Shown here: positions 23,439-30,777 of the stretch, piece after piece
Layout: each line of letters begins with the position of its first letter
How positions within the stretch are numbered: position 1 is the first letter of the stretch
Assembly: GCA_937911175.1 (NCBI GenBank)
Contig: CALDSE010000018.1
Location: forward strand, 1-41,457
Source of the DNA: an uncultured Sediminibacterium sp.
GTDB lineage: Bacteria; Bacteroidota; Bacteroidia; Chitinophagales; Chitinophagaceae
Reading direction: 5' to 3'
Length of the DNA: 41,457 nucleotides
Notes under the pieces: generated by a model
The model's database searches: none
What the model was told of the DNA's origin: nothing
The model's input: the letters and a program-made list of their open reading frames with translations, nothing else
Position numbers and translations under genes: made by a program

Positions 23439-24728
23439 TTATGCTTGTTTTGTCCAGGCATCTCTATCGTCTGGTGCAAATTTCCAAGGTGCAAAATTAT
23501 TTTCAATATTACTAAACATGCTATTCCATTCCTGTGGCGCATTGCTTTCTTCCATCACTAGTGACCTTCGTAGTTCCATAATAATATCTAAAGGAGATAT
23601 GCTTATAGGACATTCTTCTACACAGGCATTGCAAGTAGTACATGCCCTTAATTCTTCCACTGTTATATAATCGTGTAACAAAGATTTATTGTCAGGCACA
23701 AAGTTTTTATGAAGGTCTATATTTTTACCTACTGCTTCTAATCTGTCTCTGGTAGCCATCATAATTTTACGAGGGCTTAATAATTTTCCCGTTATATTGG
23801 CAGGGCAGGCTGCTGTGCAACGACCACACTCGGTGCAACTATACGCATCCATTAAATTTTTTGAACTTAGGTCCATTACATCCTTGGCGCCAAAGCTTGC
23901 AGGAGCAGCGGCCCCAGTGGGCGCTAGTTCAGGTTGCATGGCATACAATACTTCATTTTGTACTTCAGGCATATTATGCATCATGCCCTTGGGTGTTAGA
24001 GGCGCATAATAAGTATTGGGGAAGGCTAAAATAATATGTAAGTGTTTTGAATAAGGTAGGTAGTTCATAAAAATATAAATACCTATAATATGTAACCACC
24101 AAGCCGTATGTTCAATAATAAAAAGCGTATCAGCGTTTATGCCACTGAATAAAGGTTGAAGGCTAGAGGAAATTATAAAATGAGTTTCAGTATCGGCTGC
24201 ATTCATAGTTAGAAATAAACCCATTAAAATAATTTCAGCAATTAAAATATAATTAGCGTCGGAACGGGGCCAACCTACTAAGTCATTACTCATAAACCTT
24301 TTTAGTTTCAGCATATTTCTTCTCACTAAAAAGATAATACATGCTACAAACACCAAGGCTGCCAATATCTCAAAACTATTAATAATGAAATTGTATAAAG
24401 AAGCTAGTTCAAATTTTTCAAAATAGCTTTCAAAAATACGGTGAGTGCCCAATATACCATCTGCCATAATTTCAAGCAGCTCAATATTGATAATGATAAA
24501 ACCAACATATAGAATTAAATGTAAAATAGCTACGATAGGTTTTTTAAACATTTTCTTTTGTCCTAGGGCTAATAAAAAAACATTTTTCCAGCGCCTTGCT
24601 TTTTGATCATTCACAAAACCTGCTTTACCTATTAAAATATTTCTTCTAATAAGAAGTAAATTCTTACTAAAAAGATAGAGTGCCGTAGCAGTAAGAATAA
24701 TAAATAGGATTTGAGCTATAATAGCCAT
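23439..24728 (-). CDS. Membrane-bound 4Fe-4S oxidoreductase subunit
   Basis: A 429-residue protein with several N-terminal membrane helices (about 1-25, 65-85, 110-135, 165-185 and 205-235) and a cytosolic ferredoxin-like domain near the C-terminus. Two classic clusters are present: CTECGRCTAACP and CTTCNACVEECP, the latter followed by ISISPLDIIMELRRS. Architecture and partner resemble HdrE/DsrM/NarI-like membrane anchors joined to an HdrC-type Fe-S module. It probably exchanges electrons between the quinone pool and the CCG protein encoded next. No histidine pair for heme b can be assigned with confidence. First gene of the leftward operon. Confidence 0.88.
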   Translation of the reverse strand: MAIIAQILFIILTATALYLFSKNLLLIRRNILIGKAGFVNDQKARRWKNVFLLALGQKKMFKKPIVAILHLILYVGFIIINIELLEIMADGILGTHRIFESYFEKFELASLYNFIINSFEILAALVFVACIIFLVRRNMLKLKRFMSNDLVGWPRSDANYILIAEIILMGLFLTMNAADTETHFIISSSLQPLFSGINADTLFIIEHTAWWLHIIGIYIFMNYLPYSKHLHIILAFPNTYYAPLTPKGMMHNMPEVQNEVLYAMQPELAPTGAAAPASFGAKDVMDLSSKNLMDAYSCTECGRCTAACPANITGKLLSPRKIMMATRDRLEAVGKNIDLHKNFVPDNKSLLHDYITVEELRACTTCNACVEECPISISPLDIIMELRRSLVMEESNAPQEWNSMFSNIENNFAPWKFAPDDRDAWTKQA

Positions 24729-24756
24729 AAGGGTATTTGAGTTATCAAAATTAGTG

Positions 24757-24764
24757 CAAATTTA
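24757..24764 (-). promoter_or_regulatory. Candidate -7 box for the Fe-S operon
   Basis: On the minus strand TAAATTTG matches TAnnTTTG and lies 28 nt before the start codon of the membrane Fe-S gene. A TTTTTG upstream is 16 nt away, shorter than the usual 19-21, so the -33 element is doubtful. Confidence 0.5.
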
Positions 24765-24853
24765 ACCCATTTTTGAAAGCCAAAAATCTAAAATGCCTAC
24801 TTAATTGGATAACTTGCAATTATTGCTTAAAATTGCTTTTTAATTAGTGAATT

Positions 24854-26581
24854 ATGAGTCTGACAATAGCCCAAAAAGTTGAACAATGGTTAGCTGGTAA
24901 TTATGACCAGGCTACTAAGGATGCTATTAGCTTGATGCAGTCTCAGTCCCGCGATGAATTGGCCGATAGTTTTTATAGAAATCTAGAATTTGGAACGGGT
25001 GGCTTAAGAGGTATTATGGGAGTAGGTACCAATAGAATTAATAAGTACACCATTGGTATGGCTACCCAAGGTTTTGCGAATTATTTAAATAAGACATATC
25101 CTAACGATAAAATTTCGGTGGTAGTGGGTCATGATTCTAGAAATAATGCAAGGTTTTTTGCCGAAACCACGGCAGATGTATTTGCTGCCAATGGTATTAA
25201 AGTATATTTATTTGAAGCCTTACGTCCTACACCTGAATTAAGCTTTGCTATTAGAACCTTGGGGGCTAAAGCAGGCGTAGTTTGCACCGCTTCTCATAAT
25301 CCCAAAGAATACAATGGGTACAAGGCTTATTGGAATGATGGCGGACAGTTAGTGCCTCCGCATGATAAAAATGTAATTACAGAAGTGGAAGCCATAGAGT
25401 CTATTGATGACGTAAAATGGGAGGGCGGCGCTGCTAATATTGAACTCATTGGAACTTCTATGGATGATGCCTATACAAAAATGCTTCAAACATTAAGTGT
25501 GTATCCAGAAGTGATTGCTAAGCAACACGATTTAAAAATTGTCTACACACCTATCCATGGCACAGGTATAACCTTAGTGCCAAAAGTGTTAGCTGCTTAT
25601 GGATTTACCAATGTGCATGTAGTAGAAGAGCAGTCCATACCTGATGGTAATTTTCCTACCGTGCATTATCCTAATCCAGAGGAGACGGAGACCATGAGTA
25701 TTGGTTTACAAAAAGCCAAAGCATTAGATGCAGATATTATTTTAGGTACCGACCCTGATGCAGATAGAGTAGGCGTGGGTGTTAAAAACCATAAGGGTGA
25801 CTGGGTACTAATGAATGGAAATCAAACAGCCGTGTTAGCTTTTGCGTATATGATGGAAGCGCGCAAAGCCAAAGGCATTGCCAAGCCCAATGATATGGTC
25901 ATTACCACTATTGTGACTACCGCTATGATTAATGAAGTGGCTAAGCAAAACAAGGTGAACTGCTACAATGTATTAACGGGTTTTAAATGGGTGGCAGAAT
26001 TAGTAAAAGAAAAAGAAGGCAAGGAAAATTATATTATTGGAGGAGAGGAAAGTTTTGGTTTAATGATTGGAGATCAAATTAGAGACAAGGACGCCGTAAG
26101 TGCAGTAGCTATTTTATGTGAAATGGCTGCTTATGAAAAAGCAAAAGGCAGCAACTTGTTTAATAAACTCATTGAGCTTTATATACAATACGGTTTTTAT
26201 TATGAAAACTTAATTAGCATTACCAAAAAAGGAATGAACGGTCAGGCAGCCATTGCTAAAATGATGGAAGACTACAGACAGTCTCCACCGACTATGATTG
26301 ACGGAGAAGCAGTGACCACCTTATTGGATTATGAATTACAGGTAGGTAAAAATTTAGCAACAGGAGAAACCTGGAAAATTAATTTACCTAAGAGTAATGT
26401 CTTGCAATTTATAACCGCTAATGGTAGTAAAATTTCGGCAAGACCTAGTGGTACAGAACCTAAAATAAAATTTTATTTTAGTGTGAATACAAAATTAAAA
26501 GACAAGGCTAGTTTTGATACTACTTATCAAATGCTACAAGATAAAATAAAGGCCATCATTTCTTCAATGCAATTAAATTAA
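24854..26581 (+). CDS. Phospho-sugar mutase (phosphoglucomutase/phosphomannomutase, PgcA type)
   Basis: Interconverts hexose-1- and hexose-6-phosphates. The 575 residues have the four-domain alpha-D-phosphohexomutase layout: the phosphoserine loop VVCTASHNPKEYNGYK with Ser147, the metal loop GTDPDADRVGVGV, the sugar-binding loop GGEESFGLMIGD, and the phosphate-binding ARPSGTEPKIKFYF at the C-terminus. The length, longer than GlmM, and the GTGGLRGIMGVGTNR start match the PgcA-like group that includes Bacillus alpha-phosphoglucomutase. Sugar specificity (glucose or mannose) cannot be settled by eye. It is followed by pcm with an 8-nt gap. A paralogue, GlmM, is near the right end of the window. 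Confidence 0.94.
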   Translation: MSLTIAQKVEQWLAGNYDQATKDAISLMQSQSRDELADSFYRNLEFGTGGLRGIMGVGTNRINKYTIGMATQGFANYLNKTYPNDKISVVVGHDSRNNARFFAETTADVFAANGIKVYLFEALRPTPELSFAIRTLGAKAGVVCTASHNPKEYNGYKAYWNDGGQLVPPHDKNVITEVEAIESIDDVKWEGGAANIELIGTSMDDAYTKMLQTLSVYPEVIAKQHDLKIVYTPIHGTGITLVPKVLAAYGFTNVHVVEEQSIPDGNFPTVHYPNPEETETMSIGLQKAKALDADIILGTDPDADRVGVGVKNHKGDWVLMNGNQTAVLAFAYMMEARKAKGIAKPNDMVITTIVTTAMINEVAKQNKVNCYNVLTGFKWVAELVKEKEGKENYIIGGEESFGLMIGDQIRDKDAVSAVAILCEMAAYEKAKGSNLFNKLIELYIQYGFYYENLISITKKGMNGQAAIAKMMEDYRQSPPTMIDGEAVTTLLDYELQVGKNLATGETWKINLPKSNVLQFITANGSKISARPSGTEPKIKFYFSVNTKLKDKASFDTTYQMLQDKIKAIISSMQLN

Positions 26582-26589
26582 TTGATAGC

Positions 26590-27261
26590 ATGAGAAAATG
26601 GGAAGATTTAGTAGACACATACTTGCATAAAGGACTTCGTAATAAATTAGTAGAAATTTTAAAGGAGAAAGGTATCACTGATGAGCAGGTACTTAAAGCC
26701 ATTCATTCTATACCTAGACATTATTTTTTAGACTCGGCCTTTGATAAAATTGCCTACGAAGACCGCGCCTTCCCTATAGCCGCCGACCAGACCATTTCCC
26801 AACCTTATACGGTGGCTTATCAAACACAGTTACTGCAAATTAAGAAAGGGGAGAAAGTGCTTGAAATAGGCACGGGGAGCATGTATCAAACTACGGTGCT
26901 TGCCGCTATGGGTGCGCAGGTATTTACCATTGAAAGACAGAAGCAATTGTTTGATCAAACGCCCACTTATTTATTTAAAGAGCAGTATGCTAACATACAA
27001 TTTTTCTTTGGAGATGGATTTGAAGGCCTGCCCTTATTAGCGCCCTTTGATAAGATATTAATTACTGCAGCTGCTCCCAAAATTCCAGAAAAATTATGGG
27101 CTCAATTAAAAGTGAGTGGTAAAATGATTATTCCTTTAGACGAATCGGATGGGGCGCAAAGAATGCTAAGGCTTACTAAAAAAAGAGATGGCTCTGTAAA
27201 GCAAGAAAAGTTTGATGCTTTTTCTTTTGTACCCATGCTAGAAGGAAAAACCCAGAAATAA
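26590..27261 (+). CDS. pcm: Protein-L-isoaspartate O-methyltransferase Pcm
   Basis: Repairs isoaspartyl residues in aged proteins with SAM. The 223 residues show the PCMT layout: substrate-facing FPIAADQTISQPYTVAYQTQLL (written as the family's ISQP motif), then SAM motif I VLEIGTGSMYQTTVLAAMG and post-I VFTIERQKQL, followed by FFGDGFEGLP and ILITAAAPKIPEKL. The usual GTGSGYQ is GTGSMYQ here. It ends only 4 nt from the convergent outer-membrane protein gene, so no terminator fits between them. Confidence 0.93.
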   Translation: MRKWEDLVDTYLHKGLRNKLVEILKEKGITDEQVLKAIHSIPRHYFLDSAFDKIAYEDRAFPIAADQTISQPYTVAYQTQLLQIKKGEKVLEIGTGSMYQTTVLAAMGAQVFTIERQKQLFDQTPTYLFKEQYANIQFFFGDGFEGLPLLAPFDKILITAAAPKIPEKLWAQLKVSGKMIIPLDESDGAQRMLRLTKKRDGSVKQEKFDAFSFVPMLEGKTQK

Positions 27262-27265
27262 ACTT

Positions 27266-29875
27266 TTATTGAGGAGGCATATTATCCATACCGCCTCCAT
27301 CTTCTGATTTACTGCTCTTACGTTTTAATAAATTCACATCAAATTTTCCGAATCGATAAGAGAAATTCAATCTAAAGAACTGTTGGTCCCTTGTTCTTGT
27401 AACATTTTGTGTAAAGTATAAACTTTCTGAGTAGGTCTGAATAACTCTAGTTTTAAATACGTCACTAACACTGAAAGTCAATGATGCAGTTTTACCACCC
27501 TTCAAGGTCCAGTCTTTTCTAATGGCTAAGTCAAATTCATAATTCGGCAAATTGTATCCTTGCGCTGTTGACTGTGGTCCACCAAAACCGCCACCACCAC
27601 CAAATCCTCCACCGCCTCTACCGCCACCGCCACCACCAGAATTACCACCTGGAGGTAGAATTGTCTTGGCTTGGTATTGTCCACTAAATTGTAAAGACAA
27701 GCCTTGAACAAGCTTAAAATTATTATTCATTTTACTAAACCAGCTCGTTAAGTTGTTGTTCACATCTTGACCAATAATGGTTGAATTAATTTCTGATTTG
27801 AATAAGTTAAAACTTAAATTCAAATCCCACCATTTAGTAATGGCTGTTTTATTGCTAATTTCTAAACCAAATACTTTGGAGGTATTGGCGTTGATATAGG
27901 AGCTATAGAAAGCACTATCGTTATTAATAGGGTTGATATCCTTATAAATATAGTTGGTGATTAAGTCTGTGCTGTATTTATAATATGCCGTTACGAGTAA
28001 ATTCGATCCCTTTTTATATACACTGTTATAGGCTGCCTCAAAAGAATGCGTGAATTGAGGTTTCAATTTTGGATTACCTACAGAGATATTTAATGGATCG
28101 CTATAATCTGCGAATGGTTGCAATTGGAATGAATTGGGTGCATTGATACGCTTTGAGTAATTAAGCTGTACATCATTTTTATCGCTTAATTTATAACTAA
28201 TAAAGGCACTAGGGAATAATGAGATAGGTAATTTAATTTTTGATTCTAAAGAATCCTGCCCTTGCTTGTTTAATACATTCACCGTGTACTCTCTATTTTC
28301 TACCCTGAATCCAAGTTGGTAACTAAGGTTGTCTTTCTTTCCACCTAAGTTGGTGTAGGCAGCTAAAACTTGCTCATTGTATTTTAGTTGATTACTAATA
28401 CTATTTACTAATATTTCATTTCTAAATTGGTCTCTTGCATTGAATTCGCTACGATTATTCACTCTAATACCCGCTTCAAATTTGACATCATTTTTTAATA
28501 ATCTTTCATAATCAATATTAGAAGTATAATTTTTATTGTATCCAGATCCAATGGTTCTTTGATTGATTATAGTAGAATTGATTAAAGAGTTGTTGTCGTT
28601 CGTACTTTCATTATAATTAAAATCTGCACTCAAATCGTGACCTGCTTCAGCAAATAAATGTTTGAAGCTCGCTTGAGCTCCTTTATTTAAAAATGAAAAG
28701 ATAGAATTATTATTAAGCGCTATATTATTATCTCTGTTGACGCCATTGAAAATGGAGTCGATTGTTTGAGTAGAGGCGTTTTCAAAATCTCCTTTCACTA
28801 TATTTCCAAATAATGAAAAGGTATTTCTATTGTCAATTAAATAATCAAATCCTGCTCTGTAAAAAGAAAAGGCACTTAAACCAATATTGTCTGTATAAGT
28901 ACTAATACTATTTGGTATCGGCGTTAAAAGTATATCTCTATAGTTGTCAATAGTACTGATAGATTTATTATTTCTAAGGTTACCGCTTGCTGAGAAGTTA
29001 ATTTTATTGGATCTTAAATTTAAGTCGCCACCTCCGGTTATTCTGCCACGCATATCTATACCCGTTCTAAGGCCTCCATTATAACCGTTCTTCTTATTCT
29101 TTTTCAACACAATATTCAAAATTCCAGCATTACCACCTGACGCATCATATTTAGCGGAAGGATTGGTAATGATTTCAACTCTGTCAATGATATCAGAAGG
29201 AATCTGATCCAATGTTAATGTAGTAGGACGATTGTCAATTAATAAGGTAGGTGTTGCATTTCTTAATGTTACATTACCATCAATGTCTACATTTAAATTA
29301 GGAATGTTTTTCATCACTTCTACCGCAGTTTGACCTGTGCTAGCTAAGTTTTTGTCTACATTGAAAATTTTTCTATCAATGCCCATTTCAAATTGTGGCT
29401 TTGCAGAGCTTGTTACAGTAACACTTTGTAATTGAGTAGCGTCTTGTTCTAATTTAATATTGCCTAAATCTTTATCCACTAAGGCCATCATTGCTTGCAT
29501 ACTTTGTCCGCCTCCCATTTTAATGCCAAAGCTTAATTCTTTTACTAATTTTTTATAACCTATACTTGAAATGTTTAGTTTGAAATTGCCCATCACAGGT
29601 AAGTTTATAAAACTAAAATCGCCATTAGCAGCTGTTAACATAGTCCCTAAAATGGCTTCTGTTGTTTTTTTGGTAATAGGGTCAAATTTGCTTCCTTTAA
29701 TTTGTAGGGTAACGCCTTCGATTCCTTTTTTGTTTTCATCCACTATTTTACCATAAAAATGCCCCTGATTCATAGTAGCTCCTCCTGCTCTGGCGCCTGC
29801 AGCGGCTGCTGGGATTTGTGCCTTGGCACTCATTTGAATTAATACCAAAGAAATAAGGATATATATATTTTTCAT
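27266..29875 (-). CDS. Outer-membrane beta-barrel protein of the TonB-receptor-like family (OMP_b-brl_3)
   Basis: A large outer-membrane protein of 869 residues. A signal peptide (1-19, ending AKAQ) is followed by a carboxypeptidase-regulatory-like beta-sandwich (about 38-140: GKIVDENKKGIEGVTLQIKG), a plug domain (about 155-260: EVMKNIPNLNVDIDGNVTLRN, IDRVEIITNPSAKYDASG), and a long barrel ending NFSYRFGKF. There is no clear TonB box. A poly-glycine insertion (about residues 752-778) with repeats of GGGGF sits in a predicted extracellular or periplasmic loop near the end of the barrel. No SusD partner is encoded nearby, so it is more like stand-alone barrels than a SusC. Ligand unknown. Confidence 0.9.
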   Translation of the reverse strand: MKNIYILISLVLIQMSAKAQIPAAAAGARAGGATMNQGHFYGKIVDENKKGIEGVTLQIKGSKFDPITKKTTEAILGTMLTAANGDFSFINLPVMGNFKLNISSIGYKKLVKELSFGIKMGGGQSMQAMMALVDKDLGNIKLEQDATQLQSVTVTSSAKPQFEMGIDRKIFNVDKNLASTGQTAVEVMKNIPNLNVDIDGNVTLRNATPTLLIDNRPTTLTLDQIPSDIIDRVEIITNPSAKYDASGGNAGILNIVLKKNKKNGYNGGLRTGIDMRGRITGGGDLNLRSNKINFSASGNLRNNKSISTIDNYRDILLTPIPNSISTYTDNIGLSAFSFYRAGFDYLIDNRNTFSLFGNIVKGDFENASTQTIDSIFNGVNRDNNIALNNNSIFSFLNKGAQASFKHLFAEAGHDLSADFNYNESTNDNNSLINSTIINQRTIGSGYNKNYTSNIDYERLLKNDVKFEAGIRVNNRSEFNARDQFRNEILVNSISNQLKYNEQVLAAYTNLGGKKDNLSYQLGFRVENREYTVNVLNKQGQDSLESKIKLPISLFPSAFISYKLSDKNDVQLNYSKRINAPNSFQLQPFADYSDPLNISVGNPKLKPQFTHSFEAAYNSVYKKGSNLLVTAYYKYSTDLITNYIYKDINPINNDSAFYSSYINANTSKVFGLEISNKTAITKWWDLNLSFNLFKSEINSTIIGQDVNNNLTSWFSKMNNNFKLVQGLSLQFSGQYQAKTILPPGGNSGGGGGGRGGGGFGGGGGFGGPQSTAQGYNLPNYEFDLAIRKDWTLKGGKTASLTFSVSDVFKTRVIQTYSESLYFTQNVTRTRDQQFFRLNFSYRFGKFDVNLLKRKSSKSEDGGGMDNMPPQ

Positions 29876-29970
29876 ACTACTTGGATGCGTTTTTGTTCCC
29901 TGGGTTTATTTAAGTTGCAAATATCTAACATAATCTCTAAGGAAGGCAGCTAGAATGTATAAACGGCAAT

Positions 29971-30498
29971 TTAAAGTACAGTTAAAATAAATTGTATCAT
30001 GAACCCCCAAATTAAACCTAAGAAAAAAGCGATAATTCTTATTTTTTGAGTGGCTTTTAGCAAGTATGTTTCAAGTTTTTTAGACCATTTAGTCTCAATG
30101 TTCAACAAAAAGGCATTTGCTGTTGATTGCGTAAATTCGGATAGAAGGGCAGGAAAAATTTGCGCTAGCTCTTCCAAGAAGACTTCTTTTAGTTGGGCAA
30201 TTGTTTTATCGCCAATAAACATAGAAATAATAGGCATTTTTTGAACCAGCCTTTCTTTAAAAAACGCATCTAATTTGGCATCAATAAAAGGGAGTATTTT
30301 TTGAAAGCTATCACCCTGTTTTAATTCAGGTAATAATTGACTAATTGAAATTTGACCTGCCTTTTTTGAAAAAATACTTTGCCATTGCCTGCCGGCCAAG
30401 CGAAAGCTTTGATGGGGAAAGAAAATGATTTTAATAAATCCCCAGCTAATAAGCCAGCCAAAGCCAGCCACTAATAAAGGCAATAAAAGCAGTTGCAT
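29971..30498 (-). CDS. DUF445-family membrane protein
   Basis: A 175-residue protein with a membrane helix at each end (about 1-28 and 155-175) and a helical middle part of about 125 residues. The segment GWLISWGFIKIIFFPHQSFRLAGRQWQ near the first helix is the typical N-terminal signature of DUF445; family members in other bacteria have the related GYFTNWLAIKMLF(R/H)P. The function of the family is unknown. It is shorter than most DUF445 proteins (usually 200 or more), so it may be a reduced form. It begins just after the tRNA-His terminator, and a 10-bp palindrome AAACCGGTTT (30502-30511) covers the start region. Confidence 0.75.
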   Translation of the reverse strand: MQLLLLPLLVAGFGWLISWGFIKIIFFPHQSFRLAGRQWQSIFSKKAGQISISQLLPELKQGDSFQKILPFIDAKLDAFFKERLVQKMPIISMFIGDKTIAQLKEVFLEELAQIFPALLSEFTQSTANAFLLNIETKWSKKLETYLLKATQKIRIIAFFLGLIWGFMIQFILTVL

Positions 30499-30515
30499 AG
30501 AAAACCGGTTTACAT

Positions 30516-30557
30516 AAAAAAACCTATCCTTCGCCCGAATGCTCGGAAAGGATAGGT
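30516..30557. terminator. Terminator downstream of tRNA-His
   Basis: ACCTATCCTT (30522-30531) pairs with AAGGATAGGT (30548-30557), extended by A/T pairs. A nested CCGA/TCGG stem fills the loop. On the minus strand the hairpin is followed by TTTTTTT, giving a strong Rho-independent terminator right after the tRNA CCA end. Confidence 0.88.
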
Positions 30558-30559
30558 TT

Positions 30560-30637
30560 TGGGGAGAACGATGGGTCTCGAACCCACGACCTACAGATCC
30601 ACAAACTGTCGCTCTAACCTACTGAGCTACGCCCTCC
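30560..30637 (-). tRNA. tRNA-His (anticodon GTG), CCA encoded
   Basis: Read on the minus strand, the sequence folds as a tRNA: extra G-1 paired with C73, acceptor GAGGGCG/CGTTCTC, T8-A9, D arm GCTC/GAGC, anticodon loop TTGTGGA with anticodon GTG, and T arm GTGGG-TTCGAGA-CCCAT. The G-1:C73 pair is the identity element for HisRS, so the assignment to histidine is doubly supported. The closing pair of the anticodon stem (31-39) is T-T, a mismatch. CCA is encoded. This tRNA is the one whose charging level the his attenuator in this same window would read. Confidence 0.96.
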
Positions 30638-30648
30638 ATTTAGGGTCG

Positions 30649-30656
30649 CAAAAATA
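30649..30656 (-). promoter_or_regulatory. Candidate -7 box for tRNA-His
   Basis: TATTTTTG on the minus strand fits TAnnTTTG. A start point 4-8 nt downstream leaves only a few bases before the mature tRNA 5' end at 30637. The -33 element is not clear. Confidence 0.55.
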
Positions 30657-30760
30657 CGTTAAATAAGGAACCAAAGAAAGAAGTTTTCCATGTTTTTATA
30701 AATTTGTCACAAAAATGATGGCTTTATTTCATTTATAGTCCTATGATAGGCATTTTATAC

Positions 30761-30768
30761 TATTTTTG
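30761..30768 (+). promoter_or_regulatory. Candidate -7 box for the tail-specific protease gene
   Basis: TATTTTTG matches TAnnTTTG. It overlaps an in-frame TTG codon at 30766, which therefore is not a plausible start. It places transcription at about 30772-30776, just before the ATG codons at 30778 and 30790. Confidence 0.5.
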
Positions 30769-30777
30769 AAATACTTC

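Noticed and set aside
27273..27298. GGAGGC/GCCTCC hairpin near the pcm end
   Set aside because: It falls in the coding end of the outer-membrane protein, has a 14-nt loop and no U-tract, so termination is doubtful.
30766..30777. TTG start for the tail-specific protease
   Set aside because: The TTG belongs to the TATTTTTG -7 box; the ATG codons at 30778 or 30790 are better.
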